Positions 9,298-18,929 of a DNA stretch of 51,089 nt are shown piece after piece. The notes beneath the pieces are model-generated. The model had not been told where the DNA came from and did no database searches. It saw nothing but the letters and a program-made list of their open reading frames with translations. A program made the position numbers and the translations under genes. Every line of letters starts with the position of its first letter. Positions within the stretch are counted from its first letter, which is position 1. Origin of the DNA: Coriobacteriia bacterium (GTDB lineage: Bacteria; Actinomycetota; Coriobacteriia; Coriobacteriales; Eggerthellaceae); NCBI GenBank assembly GCA_030523425.1, contig JAUNIP010000008.1:1-51089 (forward strand). Reading direction: 5' to 3'.

Positions 9298-11967
9298 CTA
9301 CGCCAATGCCTCCAATTGAGCGGCAATGCGATCAAGCGTGGCGGAAATCTCGGCCAGGTGATCGGTGTCCTTCTGGATGATCTCCGGCGCAGCCTTCGCC
9401 AAGAAACCGGGGTTGGAAAGCTTCTTTTCCAGCTTCGCGGCGTCCTTGGAAAGCTTATCCCGTTCCTTTTCCAAGCGGGCGCGTTCGGCGGCGAAATCCA
9501 CCAAACCTGCCAAAACCACATAGATTTCCAGACCTGCGGCCAACACCACGGCGCTTTCAGCCGGTTTTTCAGCCGCTTCGCCAATAGTCAGGCCAGCCAC
9601 ATTGCCCATGCTTTCCACCAGCGAAGCCTGTTCCTGCAGCAGCGCAGCATCTTCCGCCGGCGCCTTGATGGCAACTTCTAGCGCCTGCTTGGGCGAAATG
9701 CCGTAACGGGCGCGCGTGGAACGCACGGCACCCACAGCTTCAATGACCAGCGAAACGGCGCGCTCGGAATGCTCATCCACGTATCCTGCCAAATCAGCGG
9801 CCTTCGGCCACGGCGTCATCATCAAGAAGTCGGCCTCGCGCTCTACCGGCAGCTGCTGGTAGATCTCTTCGGTCACAAACGGCATGATGGGATGCAGCAG
9901 GCGCAGCGCCTGGTCAAGCACAAACACCAGGTTGCGCTGGCAGGCCAAGCGGTCGGCGGCTTCCCCACCAAGGCGGCTCTTCGAAAACTCAATGTACCAG
10001 TCGCAGAATTCGCTCCAGAAGAAGGTGTACAGGTCGCGCGTTATCTCGCCGAACTCGTAGACGTCGAAGGCGGCATCCACACGCTGCACCAAGCCCGCCA
10101 AGCGGCTGAAAATCCACTTGTCAGCAGGCGTTATGGGCTGCGGCGCACCGGGCTTAAAGCCTTCCAGGTTCATCATCACGAAGCGCGCGGCGTTGCGGAT
10201 CTTGTTGGCGAAGTTGCGGCTGCTCACCAGCTTGTCTTCGTTGAAGCGCATGGCCTGCGCGCCTGTGACCTGCATCAACAGGCCAAAGCGCATGCCGTCG
10301 GCACCGTAATCCTGCATCAGCTTCACCGGGTCCACGCCGTTGCCGCGGCTCTTGCTCATGGGCTTGCCGTCGGCACCCATCACCGTGGGGTGGATGATCA
10401 CGTCCCTGAACGGGATGGTGCCCATGGCGTATTCGCTGCTCATGACCATGCGGGCCACCCACAGTCCCATGATGTCGCGCGCGGTGGAAAGCACCTGCGT
10501 GGGGTAATGTTTCACCAGGTCAGGCGCCTGCGGGCCATTCGATGCCCAGCCTTGCGTGGCGAAAGGCCACAGCTGGCTGGAAAACCACGTGTCAAGCACG
10601 TCTTCGTCTTGGCGCACGGCACCGCCGCAGTGCGGGCACACCGAAACCTCGTCCACGCTGGCGTCTTCCCAGCCGCATGAATCGCAGTAGTACATGGGAA
10701 TGCGATGCCCCCACCACAGCTGGCGGCTGATGCACCAATCCTTCAGGTTGGCCAGCCAATCCAGGTACACCTGCGCCCAGCGCTGGGGGTAAAACTGGAT
10801 CTCGCCGCTTTCCACGGCCTTCGCGGCCGCTTCCTTCAGCCCGTCAACGGCCACAAACCACTGCTCGGAAAGCCACGGCTCCAACGTGTTGTGGCAGCGA
10901 TAGCAATGCATCACGGAATGGTCGTGGTCCTCCACGTGGTCTAGCAGGCCTAAGGCCTCAAATTCGGCCACCACGGCTTCGCGGCATTCTTCGCGGGTCA
11001 TGCCGGAAAACTTGCCGTAGCCTTCCACCACATGCGCCGTTTCGTCGAAGATGTTCACCTTGGGCAGGTCGTGGCGGGTGCCCATGGCGAAGTCGTTGGG
11101 GTCGTGCGCGGGCGTCACCTTCACGCAGCCCGTGCCGAATTCCTTGTCCACGTAAAAGTCCGCGAAAATGGGAATCTCGCGGTCCACCAGGGGCAACATT
11201 ACCGTCTTGCCCACCAGGTTCTTGTAGCGCTCGTCCTGCGGCGAAACGGCCACGCCGGTGTCTCCCAGCATGGTTTCGGGGCGCGTGGTGGCCACCACCA
11301 GGTAATCCTTGCCGTCAACCGGTTCGGTCAGCGGGTAGCGCAAATGCCACAGGTGGCCCTTCTCCTCCACGTATTCCGCTTCGTCGTCAGCGATGGCGGT
11401 GGTGCAGTGCGGGCACCAGTTCACAATGCGCTTGCCGCGGTAGATCAGCTTGTCGTGGTACCAATCGGAAAACAGACGGCGCACGCCGCGGCTGAATTCC
11501 TCAGACATGGTGAACTGCTCGTCGTCATAGTCGCACGAACAGCCCATGGTGGAAATCTGGTTCACGATGGTGGTGCCGTATTCGCGCCGCCATTCCTGGC
11601 AGGCCTCAATGAAGGCTTCTCGCCCTATTTCGCGGCGGTTGATGCCCTGGTCGGCCAAGTGCTTGTCCACCTTGGTCTGCGTGGCAATGCCCGCGTGGTC
11701 GGTGCCTAGCACCCAACGCGTTTGGTAGCCTTGCATGCGCGCGCGGCGAATGCAGGCGTCCTGGATGGTGTCATTCAAGGCATGGCCCATGTGCAGCACG
11801 CCGGTGATGTTCGGCGGCGGGATGACTATGGTGTAGGATTCACCCGCGTGTTCGCCAAAGCCGGGCGTGCGCTGGAAATGGCCCGCCTGCTTCCAGGCGT
11901 CGAACAGCGGCTTTTCGTGCGCGGCGAAGTCGTAGTCTATCTTTTTCGCCTGTTCAGGGTTGGACAT
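9298..11967 (-). CDS. valS: Valyl-tRNA synthetase
   Basis: Class I aminoacyl-tRNA synthetase (889 aa) that charges tRNA-Val, with an editing domain that clears mischarged Thr. The HIGH-type motif is in PPNITGVLHMGHAL near residue 50 and the KMSKS-type motif is GKPMSKSRGN near residue 530. Zinc-binding CxxC pairs (CDSC, CPHC) sit between them. The C-terminal 70 residues form the ValS coiled-coil arm. ATG 11967 was chosen because AGGAGG lies 8 bp upstream and the sequence before it in the same frame is basic and unlike ValS. It starts 10 bp after the clpX stop and is probably cotranscribed with clpX. Confidence 0.97.
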   Translation of the reverse strand: MSNPEQAKKIDYDFAAHEKPLFDAWKQAGHFQRTPGFGEHAGESYTIVIPPPNITGVLHMGHALNDTIQDACIRRARMQGYQTRWVLGTDHAGIATQTKVDKHLADQGINRREIGREAFIEACQEWRREYGTTIVNQISTMGCSCDYDDEQFTMSEEFSRGVRRLFSDWYHDKLIYRGKRIVNWCPHCTTAIADDEAEYVEEKGHLWHLRYPLTEPVDGKDYLVVATTRPETMLGDTGVAVSPQDERYKNLVGKTVMLPLVDREIPIFADFYVDKEFGTGCVKVTPAHDPNDFAMGTRHDLPKVNIFDETAHVVEGYGKFSGMTREECREAVVAEFEALGLLDHVEDHDHSVMHCYRCHNTLEPWLSEQWFVAVDGLKEAAAKAVESGEIQFYPQRWAQVYLDWLANLKDWCISRQLWWGHRIPMYYCDSCGWEDASVDEVSVCPHCGGAVRQDEDVLDTWFSSQLWPFATQGWASNGPQAPDLVKHYPTQVLSTARDIMGLWVARMVMSSEYAMGTIPFRDVIIHPTVMGADGKPMSKSRGNGVDPVKLMQDYGADGMRFGLLMQVTGAQAMRFNEDKLVSSRNFANKIRNAARFVMMNLEGFKPGAPQPITPADKWIFSRLAGLVQRVDAAFDVYEFGEITRDLYTFFWSEFCDWYIEFSKSRLGGEAADRLACQRNLVFVLDQALRLLHPIMPFVTEEIYQQLPVEREADFLMMTPWPKAADLAGYVDEHSERAVSLVIEAVGAVRSTRARYGISPKQALEVAIKAPAEDAALLQEQASLVESMGNVAGLTIGEAAEKPAESAVVLAAGLEIYVVLAGLVDFAAERARLEKERDKLSKDAAKLEKKLSNPGFLAKAAPEIIQKDTDHLAEISATLDRIAAQLEALA

Positions 11968-11977
11968 AAAACGCCTC

Positions 11978-13408
11978 CTACGCCGATTCTTCGATGGCAT
12001 CGTCCGCCGCGTTGGCGGCGCCGCTGGCAGCGGCAATCACCAGCGGGGTTTCGCCGGTGATATGTTCGGCCTGCACGGTCACGTGGCCGGGTTCGCCCTT
12101 GCGTTCAGGCAGGTTGTACATGGCATCCTGCAGCACGCGTTCGCAGATGCTGCGCAAACCGCGCGCGCCCGTGCCATGCTCGGCCGCTTCATGCGCGATG
12201 GCCGCCAACGCTTCCGGCGTGAACTCCAGCGTGCAGTTTTCGAAGTCCAACATCTTGGTGTATTGCTTCACCAGGGCGTTCTTCGGCTCGGTCAGAATGC
12301 GCACCAGGTCTTCTTCGCTCAGTTCCTCCAAGGAAGTGATGACCGGGATGCGGCCCACGAATTCGGGGATCATGCCGTATTTGTTCAGGTCTTCAGGCAG
12401 CACCTGGGCCAGCAGTTCCGCTTCGCGGCGCTTTTGGCTTTCAGGCGCTTCTTCGGTGAAGCCCAATCCGTGCTTGCCCACGCGCTGGGCCACAATGTCG
12501 GACAGCCCCACAAACGCGCCGCCCAGTATGAACAGGATGTTCGTGGTGTCTATGTGGATGAGTTCCTGCTGGGGGTGCTTGCGGCCGCCCTGCGGGGGCA
12601 CCGAAGCCTCCGTGCCTTCCACAATCTTCAGCAGCGCCTGCTGCACGCCTTCGCCGGAAACGTCGCGCGTGATGGACAGGTTTTCGGCCTTGCGGGCAAT
12701 CTTGTCAATCTCGTCTATGTAGATGATGCCAATCTGGGCGCGTTCGATGTCGAAATCAGCCGCGGTTATCAGCTTCAGCAGGATGTTTTCCACGTCTTCG
12801 CCCACGTAACCCGCTTCGGTCAGCGTGGTGGCATCCGCAATGGCGAAGGGCACCTTCAGCGTGCGGGCCAACGTTTGGGCCAAAAGCGTTTTGCCGCTGC
12901 CCGTGGGGCCTAACAGCATGATGTTGCTCTTGGCCAGCTCCACGTCGTCTTCGGTGGCTTTCGCGCCCATCTGTATGCGCTTGTAGTGGTTGTACACCGC
13001 AACCGAAAGGGCCTTTTTCGCCGGTTCTTGGCCCACCACGTGCTCGCCCAAGCGCTCATACAGCTCACGCGGGGTGGGCAAGTTGCCCAGCACCTGGTCG
13101 ACGTCAAGCTTTTCCTTCTTCTTGCCGCCCTTCGGCGTGCGTGCTCCCTGTGGCATGTAACTTTCCGGGAAGTCTTCCAAATAGCCTTCCTCGGCGTCCA
13201 GTTCGTCTTCCATCAGCTGGTCGCGAATGTGGTCTAGCACGGGGTTGAAGCCCAAGTCGCGCATCATGGCATCGGCGCTGACCGCTATGCATTCATCGCA
13301 GATGCTGATGCCGTTCGGGCCGGTGACCATGGCCGCAACCTGGTACGGACGCTTGCCGCAAAAGGCGCAAGAAGAGTTATCGCGGGTGTAATCGTTTTTG
13401 TTCGGCAT
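11978..13408 (-). CDS. clpX: ATP-dependent Clp protease ATP-binding subunit ClpX
   Basis: AAA+ unfoldase (476 aa) that feeds proteins to ClpP. The N-terminal zinc domain has C14, C17, C37 and C40. Walker A GPTGSGKT is at residues 167-174, Walker B is in IIYIDEID, and LGF in KHGLGF matches the ClpP-docking loop. Between the zinc domain and the AAA module is an acidic then basic linker (about residues 65-100). The C-terminus carries the sensor-2 GARGLR. It is 24 bp downstream of clpP and upstream of valS, so clpP-clpX-valS probably form one transcript. Confidence 0.97.
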   Translation of the reverse strand: MPNKNDYTRDNSSCAFCGKRPYQVAAMVTGPNGISICDECIAVSADAMMRDLGFNPVLDHIRDQLMEDELDAEEGYLEDFPESYMPQGARTPKGGKKKEKLDVDQVLGNLPTPRELYERLGEHVVGQEPAKKALSVAVYNHYKRIQMGAKATEDDVELAKSNIMLLGPTGSGKTLLAQTLARTLKVPFAIADATTLTEAGYVGEDVENILLKLITAADFDIERAQIGIIYIDEIDKIARKAENLSITRDVSGEGVQQALLKIVEGTEASVPPQGGRKHPQQELIHIDTTNILFILGGAFVGLSDIVAQRVGKHGLGFTEEAPESQKRREAELLAQVLPEDLNKYGMIPEFVGRIPVITSLEELSEEDLVRILTEPKNALVKQYTKMLDFENCTLEFTPEALAAIAHEAAEHGTGARGLRSICERVLQDAMYNLPERKGEPGHVTVQAEHITGETPLVIAAASGAANAADDAIEESA

Positions 13409-13432
13409 AATTCGGCTTTCGCGCTTGGCTTG

Positions 13433-14056
13433 CTATTCTTCGGTGCTGGTGGCCGCGTGGCTGGCAACAATCTTGTCCACCAGGCCGTATTCCAAGGCCT
13501 CTTCGGCGGTCATGTAATTGTCACGCTCGGTGTCGCGCTGGATGCGTTCCATGTCTTGCCCGGTGTTGGCGGCTAAGATGTTGTTCAGCTGCTTGCGGGT
13601 CTTCAGCATGAAGTCGGCCACAATCTGGATTTCAGTCTGTTGGCCCTGCGCGCCGCCGGAAGGCTGGTGGATCAGCACCATGGAATTCGGCAGGCAGTAG
13701 CGCTTGCCCTTCGCGCCGGCGGAAAGCAGCACGGCGGCCATGGAAGCGCAGCAGCCCATGCACACGGTGGACACATCAGGCTTGATGAAGTTCATGGTGT
13801 CCAAAATGGCCAAGCCGGCGGTAACGCTGCCGCCGGGGGAATTGATGTACAGGGAAATGTCTTTTTCCGGATCGGCGGATTCCAGGTGCAGAAGCTGCGC
13901 CACCACGGAATTGGCCACGGTGTCGTCAATCTGTTCGCCCAGAAACACAATGCGGTCGTTCAGCAAGCGGCTGTAGATGTCGTAGCTGCGCTCGCCGCGG
14001 GGGCTCTGTTCGATGACGTACGGAATCAGGGCGTTCTTTGCAATTTCCAAACTCAT
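13433..14056 (-). CDS. clpP: ATP-dependent Clp protease proteolytic subunit
   Basis: ClpP serine peptidase (207 aa), a tetradecameric barrel partnered with ClpX. The triad is S105 (GCCASMAA), H130 (VLIHQP) and D179 (DTERDNY), with the same spacing as the E. coli enzyme. The N-terminus [20 protein letters not shown] is the canonical axial-loop region. It precedes clpX. An extended -10 (TGG-CACAAT) lies 38 bp upstream, and a hairpin terminator of tig lies before that, so it starts its own unit. Confidence 0.97.
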   Translation of the reverse strand: MSLEIAKNALIPYVIEQSPRGERSYDIYSRLLNDRIVFLGEQIDDTVANSVVAQLLHLESADPEKDISLYINSPGGSVTAGLAILDTMNFIKPDVSTVCMGCCASMAAVLLSAGAKGKRYCLPNSMVLIHQPSGGAQGQQTEIQIVADFMLKTRKQLNNILAANTGQDMERIQRDTERDNYMTAEEALEYGLVDKIVASHAATSTEE

Positions 14057-14093
14057 ACTTACCTCTTTTCGATGGTTTTCACATAATGTTGCT

Positions 14094-14102
14094 ATTGTGC
14101 CA
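14094..14102 (-). promoter_or_regulatory. Extended -10 element for clpP
   Basis: Minus-strand TGG-CACAAT, 38 bp before the start and identical in nine bases to the secDF element. Confidence 0.45.
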
Positions 14103-14111
14103 GAAAATAAG

Positions 14112-14142
14112 GCGGTTCGCCCCGCTTAGCAAGACGAACCGC
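14112..14142 (-). terminator. Terminator of tig
   Basis: Perfect 8-bp stem GCGGTTCG / CGAACCGC with a 15-nt loop, followed on the minus strand by CTTATTTTC. It lies between tig and the clpP promoter. Confidence 0.65.
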
Positions 14143-14173
14143 AAGGAAATCATGTTTTCGGGCGCTCGCAGGC

Positions 14174-15493
14174 CTACTCTTCTTCTTCCGTGGTGACCAC
14201 AGCCTGCTCAATCACCTGTTCCATGGCCTTCTGACGCGAAATGCCTTCACGCAGCATGGGCAGACGGCCCGACTTGCGCCATTCTTCCACCGACTTCTTC
14301 ACGTTGGAAACGCCGGCTTTCTTGAATTCTTCCTCCACGTCCTCAGGCGTGGCGGCCAATTCGAAGTGCGCGGCCCAGGAATCCAGCGCCAAATCCTGCG
14401 TGGCAACGTCTTTGGCCTGGTCCTTCACGTCCTGTTGGAACTGCTTGGAATCTATGTCTTGCTGCTGCAGGTAGGCATCGAAGGTGAGGCCGGAACGCTG
14501 CAGCTGCTGGAAGAATTCCTGCAGCAGGTTGGACTCTTCGGCTTCCACGTATTCGGCAGACGGTTCGCCCTGCAGGCGTTCCTGCAGCGCTTCCAAGCAC
14601 TTGCGCTCCTTCAGCTGCGGCAGAATGTTCGCCTTTTGGGTTTCAATCTGTTCCGCCACGCGGGAACGCAGGTCGGCGGCGGATTCGAAGCCAAGGTTTT
14701 GGGACACCCATTCGTCGGTGATTTCAGGCTTCACCTGCTTTTGCACGGCAAGGCAGGTGACCTTGAAGTTCAGCTTTTCGGTCTTGCCTACCACGCCGGC
14801 GGTCAGGGCCGCGGGCTCGTCTTCGGGCAGATCGATGGTGAATTCCTTTTCCTCGCCCTTCTTCAGGCCTAAGATTTCGTCTTCGAAGGCCTGGGGCAGC
14901 AGGTTGGAACCCATGCCGTACAGGCGCTCTTCAGAAGTGACGGCAGCCACTTCGTTGCCTTCGTCGTCGGTGGCCGAAGTGGCCAACTTCACGTAGTCGT
15001 CCTGCTTGATCTTGGTGTTGGCAGGAGCGTCCTTGTATTCCACGTAGAACTTCGTCAGCGAATCAATCTGCTCGTCAATCTCCTTGTCCGTGGCGCCTTC
15101 GGCCGGCAGGGAAATTTCCACGGGTTCGTAGCTGCTCAGTTCGAAGGTGGGCTTCACGCCCACGGTGAAGGAATAGGTGTAGTCTTGGCCCTGTTCCACC
15201 AAGCCCAGTTCAGGGAAGTCCGGATTGCCCACGGTGTAGATGCCCGCTTCGTCGATGGCCAACACGAAAGTGTTTTCCACCAGGTCATCGGAAACGGCGG
15301 CGCGCACGGCTTCGGCGCCTAAAGCGTTGTCGATCACGGGGCGGGGCGCCTTGCCCTTGCGGAAGCCCGGGAAGTTGTACTTGCGAGCATATTCCTTATA
15401 CTGCGCGCTGATGGCGACATTCACATCCTTCGCCGGAATGGTCACCTCAATGCGAACCTTGTTGTCTTCCAAGACCTCAACTTTTGTTTCCAC
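14174..15493 (-). CDS. tig: Trigger factor
   Basis: Ribosome-bound chaperone and peptidyl-prolyl isomerase (439 aa). The ribosome-docking signature is GFRKGKAPRPV in the N-terminal domain, followed by the FKBP-like PPIase domain and a long helical C-terminal domain ending in acidic residues. The GTG at 15493 is chosen as start because GGAGG lies 7 bp before it; the in-frame frame further up is not trigger-factor-like. A TGC-GATAAT extended -10 lies 76 bp upstream and a terminator follows. Confidence 0.95.
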   Translation of the reverse strand: METKVEVLEDNKVRIEVTIPAKDVNVAISAQYKEYARKYNFPGFRKGKAPRPVIDNALGAEAVRAAVSDDLVENTFVLAIDEAGIYTVGNPDFPELGLVEQGQDYTYSFTVGVKPTFELSSYEPVEISLPAEGATDKEIDEQIDSLTKFYVEYKDAPANTKIKQDDYVKLATSATDDEGNEVAAVTSEERLYGMGSNLLPQAFEDEILGLKKGEEKEFTIDLPEDEPAALTAGVVGKTEKLNFKVTCLAVQKQVKPEITDEWVSQNLGFESAADLRSRVAEQIETQKANILPQLKERKCLEALQERLQGEPSAEYVEAEESNLLQEFFQQLQRSGLTFDAYLQQQDIDSKQFQQDVKDQAKDVATQDLALDSWAAHFELAATPEDVEEEFKKAGVSNVKKSVEEWRKSGRLPMLREGISRQKAMEQVIEQAVVTTEEEE

Positions 15494-15568
15494 GTTCAAT
15501 CCTCCATAAATGGTCAGTATGTTCGCGCTTGGTGCGCACAAAAGCGCCCGCACAAGCGCAGGCAGTCC

Positions 15569-15577
15569 ATTATCGCA
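15569..15577 (-). promoter_or_regulatory. Extended -10 element for tig
   Basis: Minus-strand TGC-GATAAT inside GTGCGATAATG, an 11-mer also found upstream of the SPFH gene. Confidence 0.45.
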
Positions 15578-15649
15578 CAGAATGCGCGGCCGTTAAAGAG
15601 TGGATTTGCCTAAGGGCATGAACCTAAGGTGCGCCCTGCCCCGCGCGCG

Positions 15650-16084
15650 CTATTGCCGTGCGGCAGCCAAAAGGGCGGCTATGCGGTCGGAATACTCCAC
15701 GTCGGTCAGGCCGGCTTCGGCGGCCAAGTCCATAACAGGGGCATCGTTCCACAGGGCTTCCAGGCGGTAATGATCGCGTGCTTCCGGCTGGAACACGTGC
15801 ACCACCACGTCGCCGAAATCCAACAGGCTCCACGTGTCGCCTTCGGTTTCGCGGTGCAGCGGCTTCACGCCCGCCTTTTCCCGCAGGTCGTCTTCGATGG
15901 TGTCTACAATGGCGCGCACCTGGCGGTCGTTAGCGGCAGTGGCGATCACGAAGTAGTCGGTGACGCCTACCAGTTCCGTGACGTCTTGGACCATGATGTC
16001 GGTTGCCTTCTTGGAGTCCGCTGCCTGTGCCGCGATGATGGCGCATTCACGGGCCTGCTCCTTCTGTGCCTGAAAATCTGTCAT
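15650..16084 (-). CDS. rsfS: Ribosomal silencing factor RsfS
   Basis: RsfS/Iojap family protein (144 aa) that binds ribosomal protein L14 and blocks subunit joining when nutrients run low. The conserved stretch DIMVQDVTELVGVTDYFVIATA is followed by DTIEDDLREKAG, the EGDTWSLLDFGDVVVHVF segment and REHY-like RDHYRLEALW. It follows the nadD-yqeK gene by 48 bp, the standard neighbourhood in Gram-positive bacteria. Confidence 0.95.
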   Translation of the reverse strand: MTDFQAQKEQARECAIIAAQAADSKKATDIMVQDVTELVGVTDYFVIATAANDRQVRAIVDTIEDDLREKAGVKPLHRETEGDTWSLLDFGDVVVHVFQPEARDHYRLEALWNDAPVMDLAAEAGLTDVEYSDRIAALLAAARQ

Positions 16085-16132
16085 AGTTGCCTTTCTGCGG
16101 AAGTGTCCGAACGGTTAGTGTGTAAGTGTATC

Positions 16133-17587
16133 CTATTCGCTGACGGCGCAGGGGTTAATCTGCACCGGCGGCAGCCCTTGCTCTTCGCGTTCGCGGCGCC
16201 GGCGGGTGGAACGGCGCAGCGCGTAATGGTTCCAGGTTTCCACGGTGGACGGATGCATGGTGCGCCCGCGGCCGATGATCAGCGTGATCCAGTATCCCAG
16301 CACCTGGAAGAACAGCTCTTCCAGCTCCACGTTGCCCACCATCGCGCGCAATTCGTCGCAGCGCTCGAAGTGCCGCGAAGGCTCCAAGCAGTCGGCCACA
16401 AACACCACCATGTCTAAGTCGGACATGTTAGTGCAGGCGGTGGTGTGGTGCGAAACGGCCTGCAACACGTCGGCGGGGATGCACGGGTAGTCCCGGGGCA
16501 AGGCCTTAGCGGCCGTCATGCCATGCAGCGTTTGGGGCATGCTTTCGCGCACCAACGGCTCCACGTCCAAGCCCACTTGGTCGGCTCGGGCGCGTATGCC
16601 CTGGTCGTCGAAGTTTTTGTCCCAGTCGTGCAGCATGCCGGCCAAGCGCGCCTTGGCGGGGTCTACGCCATACACCTTCGCTATGCGCTTCGCGGTTTTG
16701 GCCACGCCTTGTATGTGCCTGAAGCGGCGTTCGTCCACCCGCGATTTCATTTGGGCTTTTATGTGTTTGTAGAACGCCAACGAAAGCGGATCTGCGGCGG
16801 GATCGTGCGGGGAAAGGGCGGGCTGGTCGGAGGCGGGCTGGCCTTCGCCGCCTTCCCCTTCCGGCGGAAAGCAGGCCGCAGTGGCGCCGTACAGGCCCTT
16901 CTTCACCAAGTAACGCAGCGCCTGCGCGGGCACCACGCCGTCAAGCCGCTGACCGGCGGCGGCCATGCTGCGCACCTGGCTGGAAGAAATATCCGGCGTT
17001 TCGACATCCACCCAGTGCACGGAAAACTGCGCCATCAGCGCCTGGTAGTCTTCGGAGCTTTGGTCAACCGGGGAACCCGGGCGGGCCACAGCGGCAATTT
17101 CCGCCAAATACGCAATATCGGCGGCATCCTTCCACTGGGGAAGCGTCAGCGCGGCGTCGGCGCCGGTAATCAGCACAAACTGCGTGGTGCGCGGGTAGCG
17201 TTCCCGCAGCTGGCGCAGGGTTTCGGCCGTGTAGGTCTTGCCGCCGCGGTCTATTTCGCAGGTGTCCAACGCGAAGCCGGGCTGGTCTTTCAGGGCCCGC
17301 TTCAGCAGGGCCACGCGGTGCTTGGCAGGCGTGATGGGTTGGTCTAGCTTGAACACGGGAATGTTGGCCGGAATGAACAGCACCTGGTCAAGCTGCAGCT
17401 GCTGTGCGGCCGCGCGAGCGCAAGCCAAGTGCCCGGCGTGCACCGGATCGAACGTGCCGCCCATGATGCCCAGGCGCGCCGGCGCAGGCGCGGCAGCGGG
17501 CTGGGGCTGGGCGACGTGCGCGGCGGGTTCGGGCACCAAAACGTGACGCTTCGCCTTGCGTGCTTTTTTCTTCTTGCCTTTAGTCAC
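16133..17587 (-). CDS. nadD: Fusion of nicotinate-nucleotide adenylyltransferase and YqeK-type HD hydrolase
   Basis: A 484-residue bifunctional protein. Residues 39-235 are NadD, which makes deamido-NAD from nicotinate mononucleotide: MGGTFDPVHAGH (42-53) and SSSQVR (201-206). After an acidic/Pro linker (236-275) comes an HD domain of the YqeK type with H291 and H320-D321 (MLHDWDKN), then SHHTTA and the late Asp in VFVADCLE. YqeK enzymes cleave diadenosine tetraphosphate (family knowledge). The two are separate adjacent genes in Bacillus. The N-terminal 38 residues are basic then Ala/Pro-rich. Start is GTG, overlapping the proA stop by 8 bp. Confidence 0.93.
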   Translation of the reverse strand: MTKGKKKKARKAKRHVLVPEPAAHVAQPQPAAAPAPARLGIMGGTFDPVHAGHLACARAAAQQLQLDQVLFIPANIPVFKLDQPITPAKHRVALLKRALKDQPGFALDTCEIDRGGKTYTAETLRQLRERYPRTTQFVLITGADAALTLPQWKDAADIAYLAEIAAVARPGSPVDQSSEDYQALMAQFSVHWVDVETPDISSSQVRSMAAAGQRLDGVVPAQALRYLVKKGLYGATAACFPPEGEGGEGQPASDQPALSPHDPAADPLSLAFYKHIKAQMKSRVDERRFRHIQGVAKTAKRIAKVYGVDPAKARLAGMLHDWDKNFDDQGIRARADQVGLDVEPLVRESMPQTLHGMTAAKALPRDYPCIPADVLQAVSHHTTACTNMSDLDMVVFVADCLEPSRHFERCDELRAMVGNVELEELFFQVLGYWITLIIGRGRTMHPSTVETWNHYALRRSTRRRREREEQGLPPVQINPCAVSE

Positions 17588-18845
17588 GAACTTGCCCTTC
17601 CCCGTTGATCAGATACTTGTAGCTGGTCAGCGCCTGCAGGGCGAAGGGCCCGCGGGCGTGCAGCTTCTGCGTGGAAATGCCAATTTCGGCGCCTAAGCCA
17701 AACTGGCCGCCGTCGGTGAAGGCGGTCGACGCATTCACATACACCGCCGAAGCGTCCACCTGCGCCTGGAACGCATTGGCCGCCGCAGCGTCGGACGCCA
17801 CTATGGCTTCGGAGTGCTTCGTGCCATAGCGGTTTACATGATCGATAGCCTGTTGCACGCCATCCACCACGCGAATGGCCAGTTCGGGCCCCAGGTATTC
17901 CGTTTCCCAGTCGTATTTGGTGGCGGACACGCACGCCACATCGGCAGGAGCGCAGGCAGCCGCGCGCTCGCACGCATGCAGCACCACGCCCTTCGCGGCC
18001 ATATCTTTCATAACGCGGGGCAAAAACGCTTCGGACACGGCGGCGTCCACCAGCAGGGTTTCCGCGGCGTTGCACACGCCGTAGCGGCGGCACTTCGCGT
18101 TCATGATGATGTCATGCGCCATGCCAAGGTCAGCCGATTCGTGCACATACACGTGGCAGTTGCCCGTGCCCGTTTCGATGACCGGCACCTTGGAGCTTTC
18201 CACGCAGTGCTTGATCAGGCCCGCGCCACCGCGGGGAATAAGCACGTCCACAACGCCATGCAGCTGCATTAACGCATCGGTGGCCGCGCGGTCGGTGCTG
18301 GTGATGGAGCAGATGCAATTCTTCGGCATGCCCGCGCCTTCGGCGGCCTGCGCCAACACGCGCGAAATGGCCGCGCACGAGCGCGCCGCCAAGCTGCCGC
18401 CGCGCAGCACCGCCGCGTTGCCCGACTTCAGGCAGATGCCCGCGGCGTCGGCGGTCACGTTCGGACGCGCTTCGTAGACCACGGCCACCACGCCCAAGGG
18501 CACGCTCACGCGGCGCAGCTGCAATCCGTTGTACAGCGTGCGCTGCTGCTGCACTTCGCCAAGCGGGTCGGGCAGGGCAATTAAGTCTTCCAGCGCGCTG
18601 GCCATGTCTTCCAGGCGCTCAGGCGTTAACAGCAAGCGGTCAAGAAGGCTTTCCTTGGTGCCCTTTTCGCGGGCGGCTTCCATGTCCGCCGCATTCGCGG
18701 CAACAATGGTGCTGGCGTTTTCACGCAGCGCCTGGGCCATGGCCGCTAAGGCGTCGTTTCGTTGTTGGGTGGTGGTCAGGCCCAGCGGGCGGCTTGCCGC
18801 TTGGGCATCCAGCGCAATGCTGCGAACTTCTTCTTGCAAATCCAT
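17580..18845 (-). CDS. proA: Gamma-glutamyl phosphate reductase
   Basis: ProA (421 aa) makes glutamate-5-semialdehyde from glutamyl phosphate, the second step of proline synthesis. The catalytic Cys lies in RRYGVCNAAETLL, and the NADPH-binding segment is VVAVVYEARPNVTADAAG. ATG 18845 is chosen because GGAGGG lies 8 bp upstream; an in-frame ATG at 18884 lies inside the terminator hairpin. It follows proB but is separated from it by a promoter-like element and a strong hairpin with a T-tract. Its 3' end overlaps nadD-yqeK. Confidence 0.96.
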   Translation of the reverse strand: MDLQEEVRSIALDAQAASRPLGLTTTQQRNDALAAMAQALRENASTIVAANAADMEAAREKGTKESLLDRLLLTPERLEDMASALEDLIALPDPLGEVQQQRTLYNGLQLRRVSVPLGVVAVVYEARPNVTADAAGICLKSGNAAVLRGGSLAARSCAAISRVLAQAAEGAGMPKNCICSITSTDRAATDALMQLHGVVDVLIPRGGAGLIKHCVESSKVPVIETGTGNCHVYVHESADLGMAHDIIMNAKCRRYGVCNAAETLLVDAAVSEAFLPRVMKDMAAKGVVLHACERAAACAPADVACVSATKYDWETEYLGPELAIRVVDGVQQAIDHVNRYGTKHSEAIVASDAAAANAFQAQVDASAVYVNASTAFTDGGQFGLGAEIGISTQKLHARGPFALQALTSYKYLINGEGQVRD

Positions 18846-18859
18846 GGGCTTCCCTCCGT

Positions 18860-18899
18860 AAAAACAGATGGCGCCGGGCCGCATTCGCCCCGCGCCATC
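18860..18899 (-). terminator. Terminator or attenuator between proB and proA
   Basis: Minus-strand hairpin with arms GATGGCGC and GCGCCATC plus an inner GGGC/GCCC stem, followed by TGTTTTTA. It ends 15 bp before the proA start and begins about 20 bp after an extended -10 (18921-18929). It may end the proB transcript, act as an attenuator for proA, or both. Confidence 0.7.
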
Positions 18900-18920
18900 A
18901 CAGGAATTCTGCGTGGTTCC

Positions 18921-18929
18921 ATTATGGCA
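18921..18929 (-). promoter_or_regulatory. Extended -10 element for proA
   Basis: Minus-strand TGC-CATAAT abutting the proB stop codon, 76 bp before the proA start and upstream of the hairpin. Confidence 0.45.
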
